Assembly (NCBI RefSeq): GCF_035207705.1
Contig: NZ_CP128187.1
Location: 744,001 to 808,000 of the forward strand
DNA: 64,000 bases
DNA from: Maribacter sp. BPC-D8
Lineage (GTDB): Bacteria; Bacteroidota; Bacteroidia; Flavobacteriales; Flavobacteriaceae
Reading direction: 5' to 3'
The first letter of the stretch is position 1; each line of letters starts with the position of its first letter. Shown one piece after another: positions 17,650 through 26,645 of the stretch. Made by a program: the position numbers and the translations under genes. Under the pieces are notes generated by a model. That model ran no database searches. It saw only the letters and a list, made by a program, of their open reading frames with translations, and was not told the origin of the DNA.

Positions 17650-18594
17650 ATGAACATCTATTTTGATTTAAACATTTTTGACCGAATTGAGAAAAAAGAA
17701 ACTCTCGAAGAAAATGAACGGAATTTATATAAGAAATGGGAAGATTTAGTTTTAACAGGACAAATAGTAGTTCCATATTCTAATGCGCATCTGAATGATT
17801 TATTTCGTGGCTTTCAGAAAAATCCAAATTTTATAGACGGGCATTTGGACAATATTGAACGTCTAACAAAGAATCTTTGTATTTGTCAATATTGGGGAAA
17901 CAAAAATACGGTTTGGCATTTCCGAGAGATTCGCGAGTTTTTTAACGAAAAAAATACTGAATGGGAATTTGAACCAAATTCATTTGGTGAACTTTTCGAG
18001 GATGATTTAGGAATTCCAAATCCTTTGTTATTATATAAATTAATCCCGTTACCAAAGGAATGGAAATTGAGCTATCAACAAGACCCAATGTTTGGTGTAA
18101 TGTATCCGAAATCTAAAACCGAAAATAATATGTATGCGTTAATGGAAGATATTTTTAACTTCCAAAGCCGACTAAAATCAGATTTTAGCCTTTACAAGTC
18201 ATTTAAATCAAGTTTAATGCGAAGTATGAACAAGCTAAAGAACAATAAAGAAATGCTTAAAACTGTAAGACAAAACTTTAAAGATTTACCTAAACATTTA
18301 GACATTTTCGAGATTTCAGATTTATATGGACCAAAATCTAAAACAAGCGAAAACAATAATTACTCAAAGCTAATAGAAACCTTTTACAAATATGACCTTA
18401 AAGGATATAAGTCTGACGGGAATTACAATAATATGTTTGATGATTCTTTACATACTTTTTATGGTGCTCACTGCGACTATTTCGTAACTAATGACGATAG
18501 ATGCAAATACAAAGCGGAAAAAACTTATGAAAGACTAAAAATAAATACAATAGTAATTAAAGCAAGTGAAATAGAGCGAATAAAAACTGCCTAG
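17650..18594 (+). CDS. PIN-like domain protein (putative nuclease)
   Basis: A 314-residue protein if started at the ATG at 17650, which places MNIYFDLNIFDRI at the N-terminus as in PIN-like proteins. An upstream ATG at 17557 in frame adds 31 residues without such sense. Acidic positions typical of PIN nucleases are visible: Asp in YFDLN, NAHLNDL about 40 residues on, and the C-terminal block FDDSLHTFYGAHCDYFVTND followed by an alternating strand IVIKA. The middle, about 100-260, is helical and unassigned, making it much larger than VapC toxins. No antitoxin is obvious next to it. The PIN-like call rests on pattern memory only, so confidence is moderate. Confidence 0.5.
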   Translation: MNIYFDLNIFDRIEKKETLEENERNLYKKWEDLVLTGQIVVPYSNAHLNDLFRGFQKNPNFIDGHLDNIERLTKNLCICQYWGNKNTVWHFREIREFFNEKNTEWEFEPNSFGELFEDDLGIPNPLLLYKLIPLPKEWKLSYQQDPMFGVMYPKSKTENNMYALMEDIFNFQSRLKSDFSLYKSFKSSLMRSMNKLKNNKEMLKTVRQNFKDLPKHLDIFEISDLYGPKSKTSENNNYSKLIETFYKYDLKGYKSDGNYNNMFDDSLHTFYGAHCDYFVTNDDRCKYKAEKTYERLKINTIVIKASEIERIKTA

Positions 18595-18629
18595 AAAACG
18601 TATAGAGTTTAAAGCTAAGTAGTTGTTTA

Positions 18630-18653
18630 ACCGAATAGATTCGGTATTTTTTT
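18630..18653 (+). terminator. Rho-independent terminator after the PIN-like gene
   Basis: A 6-bp stem ACCGAA / TTCGGT with a 4-nt loop is followed by a run of T broken by one A. It lies about 36 nt after the stop and separates this gene from the next. Confidence 0.6.
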
Positions 18654-18699
18654 TAGCTCGATTTTTTATTTACTTTTCTTTTGAAACAATTTAAAAAAT

Positions 18700-19344
18700 A
18701 TGAACTCGAAAAACGATTATAGAGAGTGGGATATCAAAACGTTGCAAAGAATATTTTATTCAATGCAATTGGATGGAGTTAAAAAGTCAGATACCAGTAC
18801 TTTTGATAAAAGTGAGTTGGTTAAAGAGTTTGAAGATTATAAATCTCAAATTTTAAATGAATCAGATAGGGGTCTCATTTTAATTATAGCGGCTTATATT
18901 GAAGATGTTTTGAAAGAAGTTCTTGAAATAAAATTGATTGGAGGACAAAAACATAAGAGGGAATTGTTCAATTTTAATGGACCATTAGGAACATTTTCAA
19001 GTAAAATTATGATGTCTTTTTCAATAGGTTTAATTAATAGTGAGGAACAATTTGAGATAAATACAATTAGGAAAATAAGAAATGAATTTGCCCATACTTC
19101 TAATATTATAGATTTAGAAACACAAAAGATAAATAACTTAATTAACGGTTTAAAATTTCACCCTAATGATATTCCAAATTTATCAAATAAAGAAAAATTG
19201 ATTTTTTCTTTTAGTGTTGTTTTAGGAAAACTTCTAAGTTTAAAAGAGATGGGAAATAAGTTAGAGGAATTTCAAAATAAAACAATAAGTTTTGATGGAT
19301 TTTATAATGCGTTAATAACTATTACTCAGACAAGAAGAAAATAA
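18700..19344 (+). CDS. MltR-like helical protein
   Basis: A 214-residue, all-helical cytosolic protein. The central block, with FNGPLGTFSSKIMMSFSIGLI followed about 20 residues later by IRKIRNEFAH, is the pattern of MltR-family and related DUF4145-like proteins. MltR is a mannitol operon repressor in enterobacteria, but these domains also occur in defence-type genes, and there is no mannitol gene here. The N-terminal 50 residues are variable. It sits between a terminator and the SUKH remnant. The family resemblance is good, but the regulatory role should not be transferred. Confidence 0.6.
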   Translation: MNSKNDYREWDIKTLQRIFYSMQLDGVKKSDTSTFDKSELVKEFEDYKSQILNESDRGLILIIAAYIEDVLKEVLEIKLIGGQKHKRELFNFNGPLGTFSSKIMMSFSIGLINSEEQFEINTIRKIRNEFAHTSNIIDLETQKINNLINGLKFHPNDIPNLSNKEKLIFSFSVVLGKLLSLKEMGNKLEEFQNKTISFDGFYNALITITQTRRK

Positions 19345-19350
19345 ATTAAG

Positions 19351-19683
19351 AATTATGAAAATCAAGCAAACGGATTTTCAGCACCAAACGATATCGAACC
19401 GACCTTTGAGCCGATTAATAGAATTGACTTTTTGAGAAATATTGACAGTTTTATAATTGAATCTTATAGTATTGACGGAATTGAAAATATCGGAAAACAA
19501 CTTGAGAAAAGTATTTTAGTTGGTGGAATAAATCAAGAACAATACTTTCTTCTAATTCCACCGAATGCAACAAATGAAAAATGGAAATACTGGAAGTTTG
19601 CAAATTGGTATCCAGGAGAGGAAGAGTTTGATGATTTACATAGTTATTTTAAAAGCACTTTAGAATTTATAAATCGAGAATAG
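19351..19683 (+). pseudogene. SMI1/KNR4 (SUKH) family gene remnant lacking the N-terminal half
   Basis: An open frame that begins directly after the MltR-like stop, in the same frame, encodes the C-terminal half of a SUKH protein: NGFSAPNDIEPTFEPI, then a segment ending SILVGG and EQYFLLIPP, KWKYWKFANWYPGE and a final FKSTLEFI helix. The usual N-terminal LGxxLPxxYxxFLxxxNG part is missing, and no ATG is available; the only start would be TTG at 19432, well inside the domain. SUKH proteins are immunity or adaptor proteins of toxin systems. I read this as a 5'-truncated remnant left by recombination at this junction. Confidence 0.6.
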
Positions 19684-19807
19684 ATTTAACTTTGAACAAG
19701 TAAAAATAAAACTAAACAATAAGCTTTAGCTTCGTGCGTAGACGAAAACGAAATTTTCCTCACTACCGCACTACGCCTAGCCTAGACATTATAGCCAATT
19801 TAAAAAA

Positions 19808-20581
19808 ATGAAAAAAACAAAACAACTATTACTCATTACTTTGCTGATATCATTTAATTCTTGTCAGGCTCAAAAAACTAATGATACAGAATTAATATCT
19901 ACAATTACAGAACGCTTAGGAGTGAGAATAGGTGTTAAAAAAGGTTCTGAATTGAAATTCTATGATGAAAAAGACAACACGTTTTACGAGGCGCCTGAAA
20001 TGAAATTTAATGTACCGAATGGAACTGATGAAATAATAATGGCTGGAAGTTTATTAATCGTAAGAAATAATTCTGATTTAAGATTCTACCAAGAAATAAA
20101 CTACGACATGGAGTACTTCGGCTACGGGTTTATTGAGTTACCTGAAAAGAACTTCAGCTTACCAAATAGAGTAGATGAAATAGCAATGCCTTATGGAATT
20201 GGCTTACTATGTGTAAGAAACGGTTCTGAATTAAGATTCTACAAAGAAGAAGACTACGAGTTTAAGAAAATAAACTATGAGTTTAAGGAGTTGCCTGAAA
20301 TGAAATTTAACTTACCAAATGAAGTAGATGAAATAGCAATGAGTGGAACTGTAATATTTGTAAGAAATGGATCTGAATTGAAAGTATATAGCTCAAAAGA
20401 TAAAACGCTTAAAGAGTTGCCTGAAATGAAATTTAAGCTACCTAAAGGAACGGATGAAATAATAATGACGCCAACCGGGTTATTGGGTGTAAGAGTAGGT
20501 TCTGAATTGAGATTCTATGACGCAAAAACTCCGTCTTATACAGAGTTAACAGAAATGAAATTCAATCTACCAAAAAATTAA
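19808..20581 (+). CDS. Lipoprotein of five internal ~45-residue repeats, possible small propeller
   Basis: A 257-residue protein with a lipoprotein-like signal (FNSC, Cys about residue 19). The mature part consists of five repeats, each with a VRNGSELRFY-like strand, a variable loop, then LPEMKFNLPN and a DEIAM-like strand. The repeats start near residues 42, 82, 133, 181 and 219. The second and third have longer loops with a DYEF/YGF insert. The last repeat ends at MKFNLPKN, suggesting circular closure as in beta-propellers. Identical 23-bp stretches at 20288 and 20414 point to recent internal duplication. No enzyme motif is seen, and it may be a surface binding protein. The family is unknown to me. 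Confidence 0.65.
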   Translation: MKKTKQLLLITLLISFNSCQAQKTNDTELISTITERLGVRIGVKKGSELKFYDEKDNTFYEAPEMKFNVPNGTDEIIMAGSLLIVRNNSDLRFYQEINYDMEYFGYGFIELPEKNFSLPNRVDEIAMPYGIGLLCVRNGSELRFYKEEDYEFKKINYEFKELPEMKFNLPNEVDEIAMSGTVIFVRNGSELKVYSSKDKTLKELPEMKFKLPKGTDEIIMTPTGLLGVRVGSELRFYDAKTPSYTELTEMKFNLPKN

Positions 20582-20844
20582 TTACAATAAAATATAAACG
20601 TAATACATGCCTTAGGGCAAAACCGAAAGGTCTGTGTATATTTATGAAGTCGCTAATCTCGATAGCTATCGGGAATGGATTTAGCTTTGGACAGGAAAAA
20701 ATAAAACTAAACCTTAAGATTTTGCTATGTTTATAGTGGCAAGCAAAGGCTGGTTTGCTACTGAACTGTTCTAGGTTTATAGTTAGCAGACCGCCTACAC
20801 CGGAGAGAAATTATGACAACAAAAAATACGTAGACGAAATATAA

Positions 20845-21645
20845 ATGAAACACTTATCTATCATTTTTATTTTAACCATTTCTTTCTTCAAATCTTTTGG
20901 GCAAGGTGCTAGAGATATAGAACTGGTCGATATTTTAAACAAATATGAAAGTATTGAAAAGACCAACCAATACGATAGTATTGAAAAAGCAAAAGATAGT
21001 TTATGGAAAATTTTTACTAATAAATTAGAAACTACAATTCAAGATAAAAATATAGACCTATCTAAATTTGGTAATCTAAAAAAGAAATGTGATTCAACAG
21101 TTTTTAGATTTGATATTTATTACTCTGAAGACAGAAAACTGACGCTTTACCATTTTGCAAATGGTTTTATTCATTTGAATTATTTAACACAACAAACACA
21201 TAATAATTCACCTAAAATTATACTTAAAGATAATAGGTTGCATCAATACTTTACAGAAGTACATAATCTTAATAACGATGAATTTCTATTAATAGAAAGA
21301 CAAGATGATATGTCCTTTTCTTGTTATTATGCTTCGGTATATAAATTAAATAACAAGAACCGTGATCCAATCAAAAAGGAAGCTTTTGAAAATGAAAGAA
21401 AATTGACAGTCTGTTCTTGGACAAATGTAGATGACTCAAACCCTATTATTAAAAGTGATTCTGGCACAATTAAAAGTCGACTAAAATCATATGAGCCAAA
21501 TAAATTAGTATTTGATTTTAAGATGAAAAGCCTTTCATATTCATATAATAGGGTAAAAGACGGGAAATTAAAAAAAAGGAAATCAAAATACAGAAATGGG
21601 AAATTCAAAATACAGAATTATGATGTAAGAGAATTTATAGAATAA
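20845..21645 (+). CDS. Hypothetical exported protein
   Basis: A 266-residue protein with a signal peptide (KHLSIIFILTISFF core, ending FGQG). The mature part is mixed, rich in lysine and aspartate, with a beta-rich middle (KLTLYHFANGFIHLNYL, EVHNLNNDEFLLIERQDD) and a very basic C-terminus (KLKKRKSKYRNGKFKIQ). No motif or family is recognised. It lies in the island of individually spaced genes, preceded by a 263-bp spacer that shares sequence with the spacer before the five-repeat lipoprotein. Confidence 0.6.
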   Translation: MKHLSIIFILTISFFKSFGQGARDIELVDILNKYESIEKTNQYDSIEKAKDSLWKIFTNKLETTIQDKNIDLSKFGNLKKKCDSTVFRFDIYYSEDRKLTLYHFANGFIHLNYLTQQTHNNSPKIILKDNRLHQYFTEVHNLNNDEFLLIERQDDMSFSCYYASVYKLNNKNRDPIKKEAFENERKLTVCSWTNVDDSNPIIKSDSGTIKSRLKSYEPNKLVFDFKMKSLSYSYNRVKDGKLKKRKSKYRNGKFKIQNYDVREFIE

Positions 21646-21722
21646 AGAAACGAAAATATATCAAAGACTAAATCGAATAGGGTAGCCCTAAGCTTATCAC
21701 AATCATTACCATCCACTAAAAA

Positions 21723-22436
21723 ATGCTACAATTTAAAACTACGTTGGTTATAATATTTTCACTCTTTAGTGCATTGTCTTTTTCTCAGACTAGAGATACG
21801 ATAACATTTGCTTATATGAGTGTTCAAAATTATGAAATGAATCTATCAGAAATCAAGAAAATTATAAGCCCTAAAATGAGGGATTATGAAGGTAGTTATC
21901 ATTTCGGTGAGTCTGAGGGAGAAGCTAATTTAGAAATAATATTTAGTAACGGTAAATTGTATGCAAGAACAGAATATGCCGATTGGGAAAACAATACGTG
22001 GGTTGAAAAATCTGATAGACAATCGGTTGACTATTCAAAATATAAAATTGTAATAGAAAAAACTGAATATGAATTATCAACTTCTGATAATGAAAAAGGA
22101 CTAGTATCTCATTACTATGAAAGTTTCGAACAAAACATACATCACGATATTCAATTTAATCCGGATACTAATATAGAGAGGCCCGAAGGCAAATATCCTG
22201 AAGCTAGTTTTGTGAAACTGACCTCAAAAGAACTATCTGAATTATCAATAAGCGAATTAAAAATAATGCGAAACGAAATATTTGCTAGAAATGGATACAT
22301 TTTTAAAGCTGGTGGAAAAATGAATAACTACTTCTCAAAAAAAGAGTGGTACAAGCCTATAAAGAAAGATGTAATCAAATTTAGTGATATTGAAAAGCAT
22401 AATATTGAGCTAATCTTGAAATTAGAGAAGTCATAA
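21723..22436 (+). CDS. YARHG-domain exported protein
   Basis: A 237-residue protein with a signal peptide (hydrophobic core VIIFSLFSALSFSQ). The C-terminal 70 residues match the YARHG domain: LSISELKIMRNEIFARNGYI, then FKAGGKMNNYF, KKEWYKP and a final ISDIEKHNI-like helix. YARHG is an extracellular module of unknown function found in many bacterial exported proteins. The N-terminal 150 residues look like a beta-rich domain (SYHFGESEGEANLEIIF) of no family I know. The gene is stand-alone in the island. Confidence 0.7.
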   Translation: MLQFKTTLVIIFSLFSALSFSQTRDTITFAYMSVQNYEMNLSEIKKIISPKMRDYEGSYHFGESEGEANLEIIFSNGKLYARTEYADWENNTWVEKSDRQSVDYSKYKIVIEKTEYELSTSDNEKGLVSHYYESFEQNIHHDIQFNPDTNIERPEGKYPEASFVKLTSKELSELSISELKIMRNEIFARNGYIFKAGGKMNNYFSKKEWYKPIKKDVIKFSDIEKHNIELILKLEKS

Positions 22437-22657
22437 ACCTATGGTAACAGGGTGTATAAAATATAGTTATCACCTGCTAGTCCGAAAGTTGATGCCAATT
22501 AATTGAGTCTGCCAGATGTGCCATTTGGTTAAGTAAAAAGTAGAAATTATTGAATACTAATACACTACGCTTCATGAATAAGACGTTAATCTTATTTAAG
22601 AAAATTAATCATATCAGTAAGAACAAAGCTGTAGTAAATCATTAATACAATAACATT

Positions 22658-23392
22658 TTGACGGAAATCAATGACAAATGGCGAGAACCAAATAAGACTG
22701 AACAAATTATTATTGAACGTTGCATAGCACTCACTAAATATGGGTATATTGAAATGTTCATCATATTTGCTGCCTTAGACTTAGCGGTTATATATTTAGT
22801 ATTTCTTTTTTTCTCGGATAGTTGGATAATGGGAGGTATGTTTCTTGTTCTTTCAATAGTAATGTCACACTTTCTATTAAATATTTGGAATGTAATTAAA
22901 CAATGTAGAATTAGTGATACCTATCAAATTCATTCAGAAGAAGGCATATGGTCTATAGACTATGAAGGAGATACTGCTAGAACAAAACAATTTGTTTCGA
23001 AAATTAATGGTAAGTATATTACAATGCCCGTTCCTGAAATGGCTAGACCTCCTGAATATAAAAAGCCAAAGAATATTGAATACGAATATTTAAAAATATT
23101 TGAAGAACGACCACCATTTGGCTATAATTATATATTTATATCAATTGATGGAAATATGTTAAATGAAAAAGACAAAGATTATATCAATAAATATAAACCT
23201 CTTGGCATTTTATCAATGATACTAAGTACATGTTTTGTTGTTTTTCTGGTATTCTCGTTTATTTCAAAATTCGAAATTGAATTTACAATATATATTTGCT
23301 TGTTTTTATTTATACCTTTTGTAAGAACCCTAATTTTTTGGAAAAGCAATACTAAACTTCGAGCAGATTTTATTAAATCTATGAATTCATGA
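22658..23392 (+). CDS. Hypothetical four-helix membrane protein
   Basis: A 244-residue protein with hydrophobic segments at about 34-55, 60-82, 187-208 and 213-231, and a soluble stretch (about 90-180) between the two pairs that contains PVPEMARPPEYKKPKN. The only start consistent with the full frame is TTG at 22658. The next in-frame ATG is within the first helix, so TTG initiation or an unrecognised start is likely. No family is recognised. The preceding 221-bp spacer contains no gene. Confidence 0.55.
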   Translation: MTEINDKWREPNKTEQIIIERCIALTKYGYIEMFIIFAALDLAVIYLVFLFFSDSWIMGGMFLVLSIVMSHFLLNIWNVIKQCRISDTYQIHSEEGIWSIDYEGDTARTKQFVSKINGKYITMPVPEMARPPEYKKPKNIEYEYLKIFEERPPFGYNYIFISIDGNMLNEKDKDYINKYKPLGILSMILSTCFVVFLVFSFISKFEIEFTIYICLFLFIPFVRTLIFWKSNTKLRADFIKSMNS

Positions 23393-23439
23393 AATCTTTA
23401 AGATTTCGCTTTAGATAAGAAAAACTAAACAGCCATAAA

Positions 23440-23607
23440 ATGAAAGACTTTTTCACCATTAAAAATCTAAAATTTGTACTAGGTTTCGCAGCCGGCTTTA
23501 TAATTTACGATGTATTTGCAAAAGATGAAATAGACTGGGTCAAAGCCATTGTCGTAGCGATTTTGTCAGTAGTAATAATGTTCATTATTGAGCGGGTGAA
23601 AAAATAA
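23440..23607 (+). CDS. Small 55-residue two-helix membrane protein
   Basis: An ATG at 23440 opens a 55-codon frame ending TAA at 23605-23607. The product begins MKDFFTIKNLKFVLGF and has two hydrophobic segments, about 12-25 and 36-50, separated by a charged FAKDEIDW loop, with a basic end (ERVKK). It precedes the CstA gene by 106 bp on the same strand. It does not resemble the YbdD/CstX partner of enterobacterial CstA. The tidy hydrophobic pattern and clean start support expression. The function is unknown. Confidence 0.5.
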   Translation: MKDFFTIKNLKFVLGFAAGFIIYDVFAKDEIDWVKAIVVAILSVVIMFIIERVKK

Positions 23608-23713
23608 AATTAAGTTTGCTTTGAATTGAGACTGGTTATTTATTGTTGAACTGAAGAATAGACTTCGTTAAAAAATTCATTAACACACTCAAAACCAACA
23701 CAAAAACACCCAA

Positions 23714-25129
23714 ATGATTACATTTATTACCTCAATGATTTTATTGGTATTGGGTTATCTTATCTACGGCAGGTTTGTAGATAAAACGTTTAAACCCAAT
23801 GAAACAAAGGAAACTCCCGCACATACAATGGAAGACGGAGTGGACTTTGTACCCATGAACAGTAATAAAAATGCATTTATTCAAATTCTGAATATTGCAG
23901 GTGTAGGTCCTATTTTTGGTCCCATATTGGGCGCTCTATATGGTCCGATAGCATTTATTTGGATTGTAGTTGGGTCCATCTTCGCAGGTGCTGTGCATGA
24001 TTACCTCACCGGTATGATTTCTTTACGATTTGGCGGAGCGCATTTACCGGCTTTAGCATCACGATTTTTAGGAAAATCATTTAGTCACGTTGTAAACTTC
24101 TTTGCTCTATTGCTCTTAATACTAGTAGGTACTGTTTTTGTTACAGCACCTGCAAAAATGATAGACGATGTCATTGGTGCAGAAACCAGTTACCTGACCG
24201 TAATACTTTTTGCAATATTCTTCTATTACATTATAGCTACTTTGTTGCCAATCGATAAAATCATTGGTAAAATTTATCCTGTACTAGGTATGCTTCTTAT
24301 ACTTAGTGCTATTGGTATTTGCATAGGTATGTCCGTAATCGGGAATCCTATTCCTGAGTTGACATTTCAAAATATGCACCCAAATGGTGTTCCGTATTAT
24401 CCGGTAATTTTCTTGACAATCTCATGTGGGGCATTATCAGGGTTTCATGCAACGCAATCGCCTATCATTTCTCGTACCATAAATAATGAAAAAGATGGCA
24501 GAAAAGTGTTTTATGGTATGATGATACTTGAAGCTGCCATTGCAATGATATGGGCAGCAGCATCCATGAGTATTTTAGATGGAGACAGCTTAAATGAACT
24601 TTTACAAAATGGAGGTCCGACCGCGGTAGTTAATAAAATTGCCATAGCCTCGTTAGGAGCTATTGGTGGTACTATTGCCGTGTTGGGTGTCATTGTGCTA
24701 CCTATTACATCGGGAGACACTTCTTTTAGAGCCGCACGTATGATTATTGCCGATTACTTGAATATAGACCAGAAGGTCTTAAAGAATCGGTTTATGGTAG
24801 CTATTCCACTATTTATAGTTTCCTTCATTTTAACCAAAATGGATTTTCAATTATTGTGGAGGTATTTTTCATGGGCTAATCAGGTAACCGCAGCTATTGC
24901 CTTGTGGATCGGGGCAGTGTATTTATACCAAAAGAAAACACATTATCTCATCGCCTTGGTTCCTGCATTTTTTATAACATCAGTAGTTGGTTCTTATATT
25001 TTTTACGACCCAACCGTCGGTCTGGGTTTGGATCTTATAATATCTAACTGGATCGGTATAGCAATTTCTACATTTTTGACGGTGTTGTTTTTTATGAAAA
25101 TGAGAGATAAGAATAAGCAGATAAAATAA
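23714..25129 (+). CDS. cstA: Carbon starvation protein CstA family transporter
   Basis: A 471-residue polytopic inner-membrane protein with about 12-13 hydrophobic segments. It shows CstA hallmarks: AHTMEDGVDFVPMNSNKNAFIQ near the N-terminus, then IAGVGPIFGPILGALYGP, the FAGAVHDYLTGMISLRFGG loop, SGFHATQSPIISRTI and LPITSGDTSFRAARM. CstA proteins import peptides or pyruvate. At 471 residues it is shorter than E. coli CstA (about 700), as is usual for the short Bacteroidota form. It is the only well-known transporter in the island and may work with the exported peptidases encoded elsewhere in the window. That link is inference. Confidence 0.9.
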   Translation: MITFITSMILLVLGYLIYGRFVDKTFKPNETKETPAHTMEDGVDFVPMNSNKNAFIQILNIAGVGPIFGPILGALYGPIAFIWIVVGSIFAGAVHDYLTGMISLRFGGAHLPALASRFLGKSFSHVVNFFALLLLILVGTVFVTAPAKMIDDVIGAETSYLTVILFAIFFYYIIATLLPIDKIIGKIYPVLGMLLILSAIGICIGMSVIGNPIPELTFQNMHPNGVPYYPVIFLTISCGALSGFHATQSPIISRTINNEKDGRKVFYGMMILEAAIAMIWAAASMSILDGDSLNELLQNGGPTAVVNKIAIASLGAIGGTIAVLGVIVLPITSGDTSFRAARMIIADYLNIDQKVLKNRFMVAIPLFIVSFILTKMDFQLLWRYFSWANQVTAAIALWIGAVYLYQKKTHYLIALVPAFFITSVVGSYIFYDPTVGLGLDLIISNWIGIAISTFLTVLFFMKMRDKNKQIK

Positions 25130-25305
25130 GTTGATTTTATTTTAGATATGTCAGCCAGTCTAAGCTCTTGGCTTTAAGCGCAGACAAAAAATGTTTTTTG
25201 AGCGTTTTCTTCATTTAGTTTTCCACCGAAAAAACCTTGCCGAGAACATACAATTTTACATATACATACACGTTAGCAATCTTATAGATTTCAACGTAAA
25301 ACAAT

Positions 25306-25929
25306 ATGAAAGTATTTTTCAAAGCGATTAGAGATTATGACCTTGAGAAGGTTAAAAATTACGTTAACAAAAAACCTGAATTAGTAAACTGTGTAGCAAA
25401 AGCACCACCAAAAAAAGATGATGGTCAATCTCCATTACAGGTAGCTTTCAAAACAGCTAATTTTGAAATAGCAGAATTCTTAATTTCTAAGGGTGCAGAC
25501 GTCAATTATATTGAAACGGAAAGTATTAATAATTGGAGAATTCCTGTTTTACACGATGCCATTAGGGCGTGTGTATTTAATAGTAGATACAGTGTTTTAA
25601 ATTTAAGAAAGACAGATGATGGTTTCGAAAATATTTATGAAATTGAAACTACAAAAGAAGAATTTACAGAAGCGCTAAAGGGTTTAAAGAAATTAATAGA
25701 ATATGATGTAAATGTTAATGCAGAAGATAGTTATGGAAATGATGCTTTTTGCAGGTTAATAACCGACATTGATCAAATAACCGATAAGAAAAGACATACA
25801 CAAGAGTTGACAGAAGATTTAAACGAATTGATTTCTACACTATTTACTGCGGGATTAAAAATTAAACCAAATCCAGATTATAAAGAATATCATTCAGAAT
25901 TATTTGAACTGATAAGTTTAGAAATATAG
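25306..25929 (+). CDS. Ankyrin-repeat protein
   Basis: A 207-residue cytosolic protein with about four ankyrin-type units. Recognisable pieces are FFKAIRDYDLEKVKNYVNKKPEL at the start, GQSPLQVAFKTANFEIAEFLISKGADVNY at about 42-70, then VLHDAIRAC and a fourth unit GLKKLIEYDVNVNAEDSYGNDAF. No catalytic domain or signal peptide is seen. Ankyrin proteins mediate protein binding and are frequent among immunity and accessory genes. GTTAGC occurs 29 nt before the start codon. The partner is unknown. Confidence 0.75.
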   Translation: MKVFFKAIRDYDLEKVKNYVNKKPELVNCVAKAPPKKDDGQSPLQVAFKTANFEIAEFLISKGADVNYIETESINNWRIPVLHDAIRACVFNSRYSVLNLRKTDDGFENIYEIETTKEEFTEALKGLKKLIEYDVNVNAEDSYGNDAFCRLITDIDQITDKKRHTQELTEDLNELISTLFTAGLKIKPNPDYKEYHSELFELISLEI

Positions 25930-26041
25930 ACTACCGTTATCAATCTATTAAAATAGCTTGTTATATGATCGCAACTTATAGTTCTCACAGATAAACAATC
26001 ACCTACTTTTATTTACAACCATTGTTTAAAATAAAAATGAA

Positions 26042-26545
26042 ATGCTGAATATTAAATCAATACTTATTTCTATTATCTTTTTGTTTCTCTATAATGTAGT
26101 GTCTTGTCAAGAGGATGAAAAAACAAAAATTGGTTGGAGTGGTAGATACAAGATTGAATCTTATGGAAAAAATAAAAAAGATTCTTTAAATATTCAATAT
26201 GGTATTATTGAAAAAACATTGAATGCAAAAGTGGAAGATATAGTCCGTAAATATGAAACAGATTTAGTACGCTGGAATATGATAACCCAAACCGGTTCGC
26301 AAAAGGATAGTGTCTTATTAAGAAGATTTTTAATGAATGAAGAATTTAATGAGTATGAAGAATTTGGTTGGACTGAATTATATAAATCTGGAAAAATGAA
26401 ATGTCTAGATGGCGGACATTTTTTTCTTTGTAAGACCACCGTTGATAATAAAGTAAAAATTGGAGAAGAAGAATTTATAGCAACAACCGGAATTTTTGGT
26501 ATTGTCTTACACAAAGGTCTTTTCGAATTCACTAAAATTGACTAA
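26042..26545 (+). CDS. Hypothetical lipoprotein or exported protein
   Basis: A 167-residue protein. The N-terminus (MLNIKSILISIIFLFLYN) is a signal with a lipobox-like VVSC at about residues 20-23 followed by an acidic stretch. The mature region contains GWSGRYKIESYGKNKKDSL, a DLVRWNMITQTGSQKDSV segment and GGHFFLCKT. The start at 26042 is chosen because the ATG four bases earlier (26038) runs directly into a stop codon. No family is recognised. Confidence 0.6.
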   Translation: MLNIKSILISIIFLFLYNVVSCQEDEKTKIGWSGRYKIESYGKNKKDSLNIQYGIIEKTLNAKVEDIVRKYETDLVRWNMITQTGSQKDSVLLRRFLMNEEFNEYEEFGWTELYKSGKMKCLDGGHFFLCKTTVDNKVKIGEEEFIATTGIFGIVLHKGLFEFTKID

Positions 26546-26645
26546 TTAATATGTACAAAATTTATTAACTCAATAGTGGCGAGAAAACCAAAAAAATCAT
26601 TTTTTGGATGAAGGAAAATAGATGATACAGTTATTTTAAATAAAG

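Noticed and set aside
18700..19344. Mannitol operon repressor function for the MltR-like protein
   Set aside because: No mannitol transport or metabolism gene is nearby; the domain family is shared with other helical proteins, so the function cannot be transferred.
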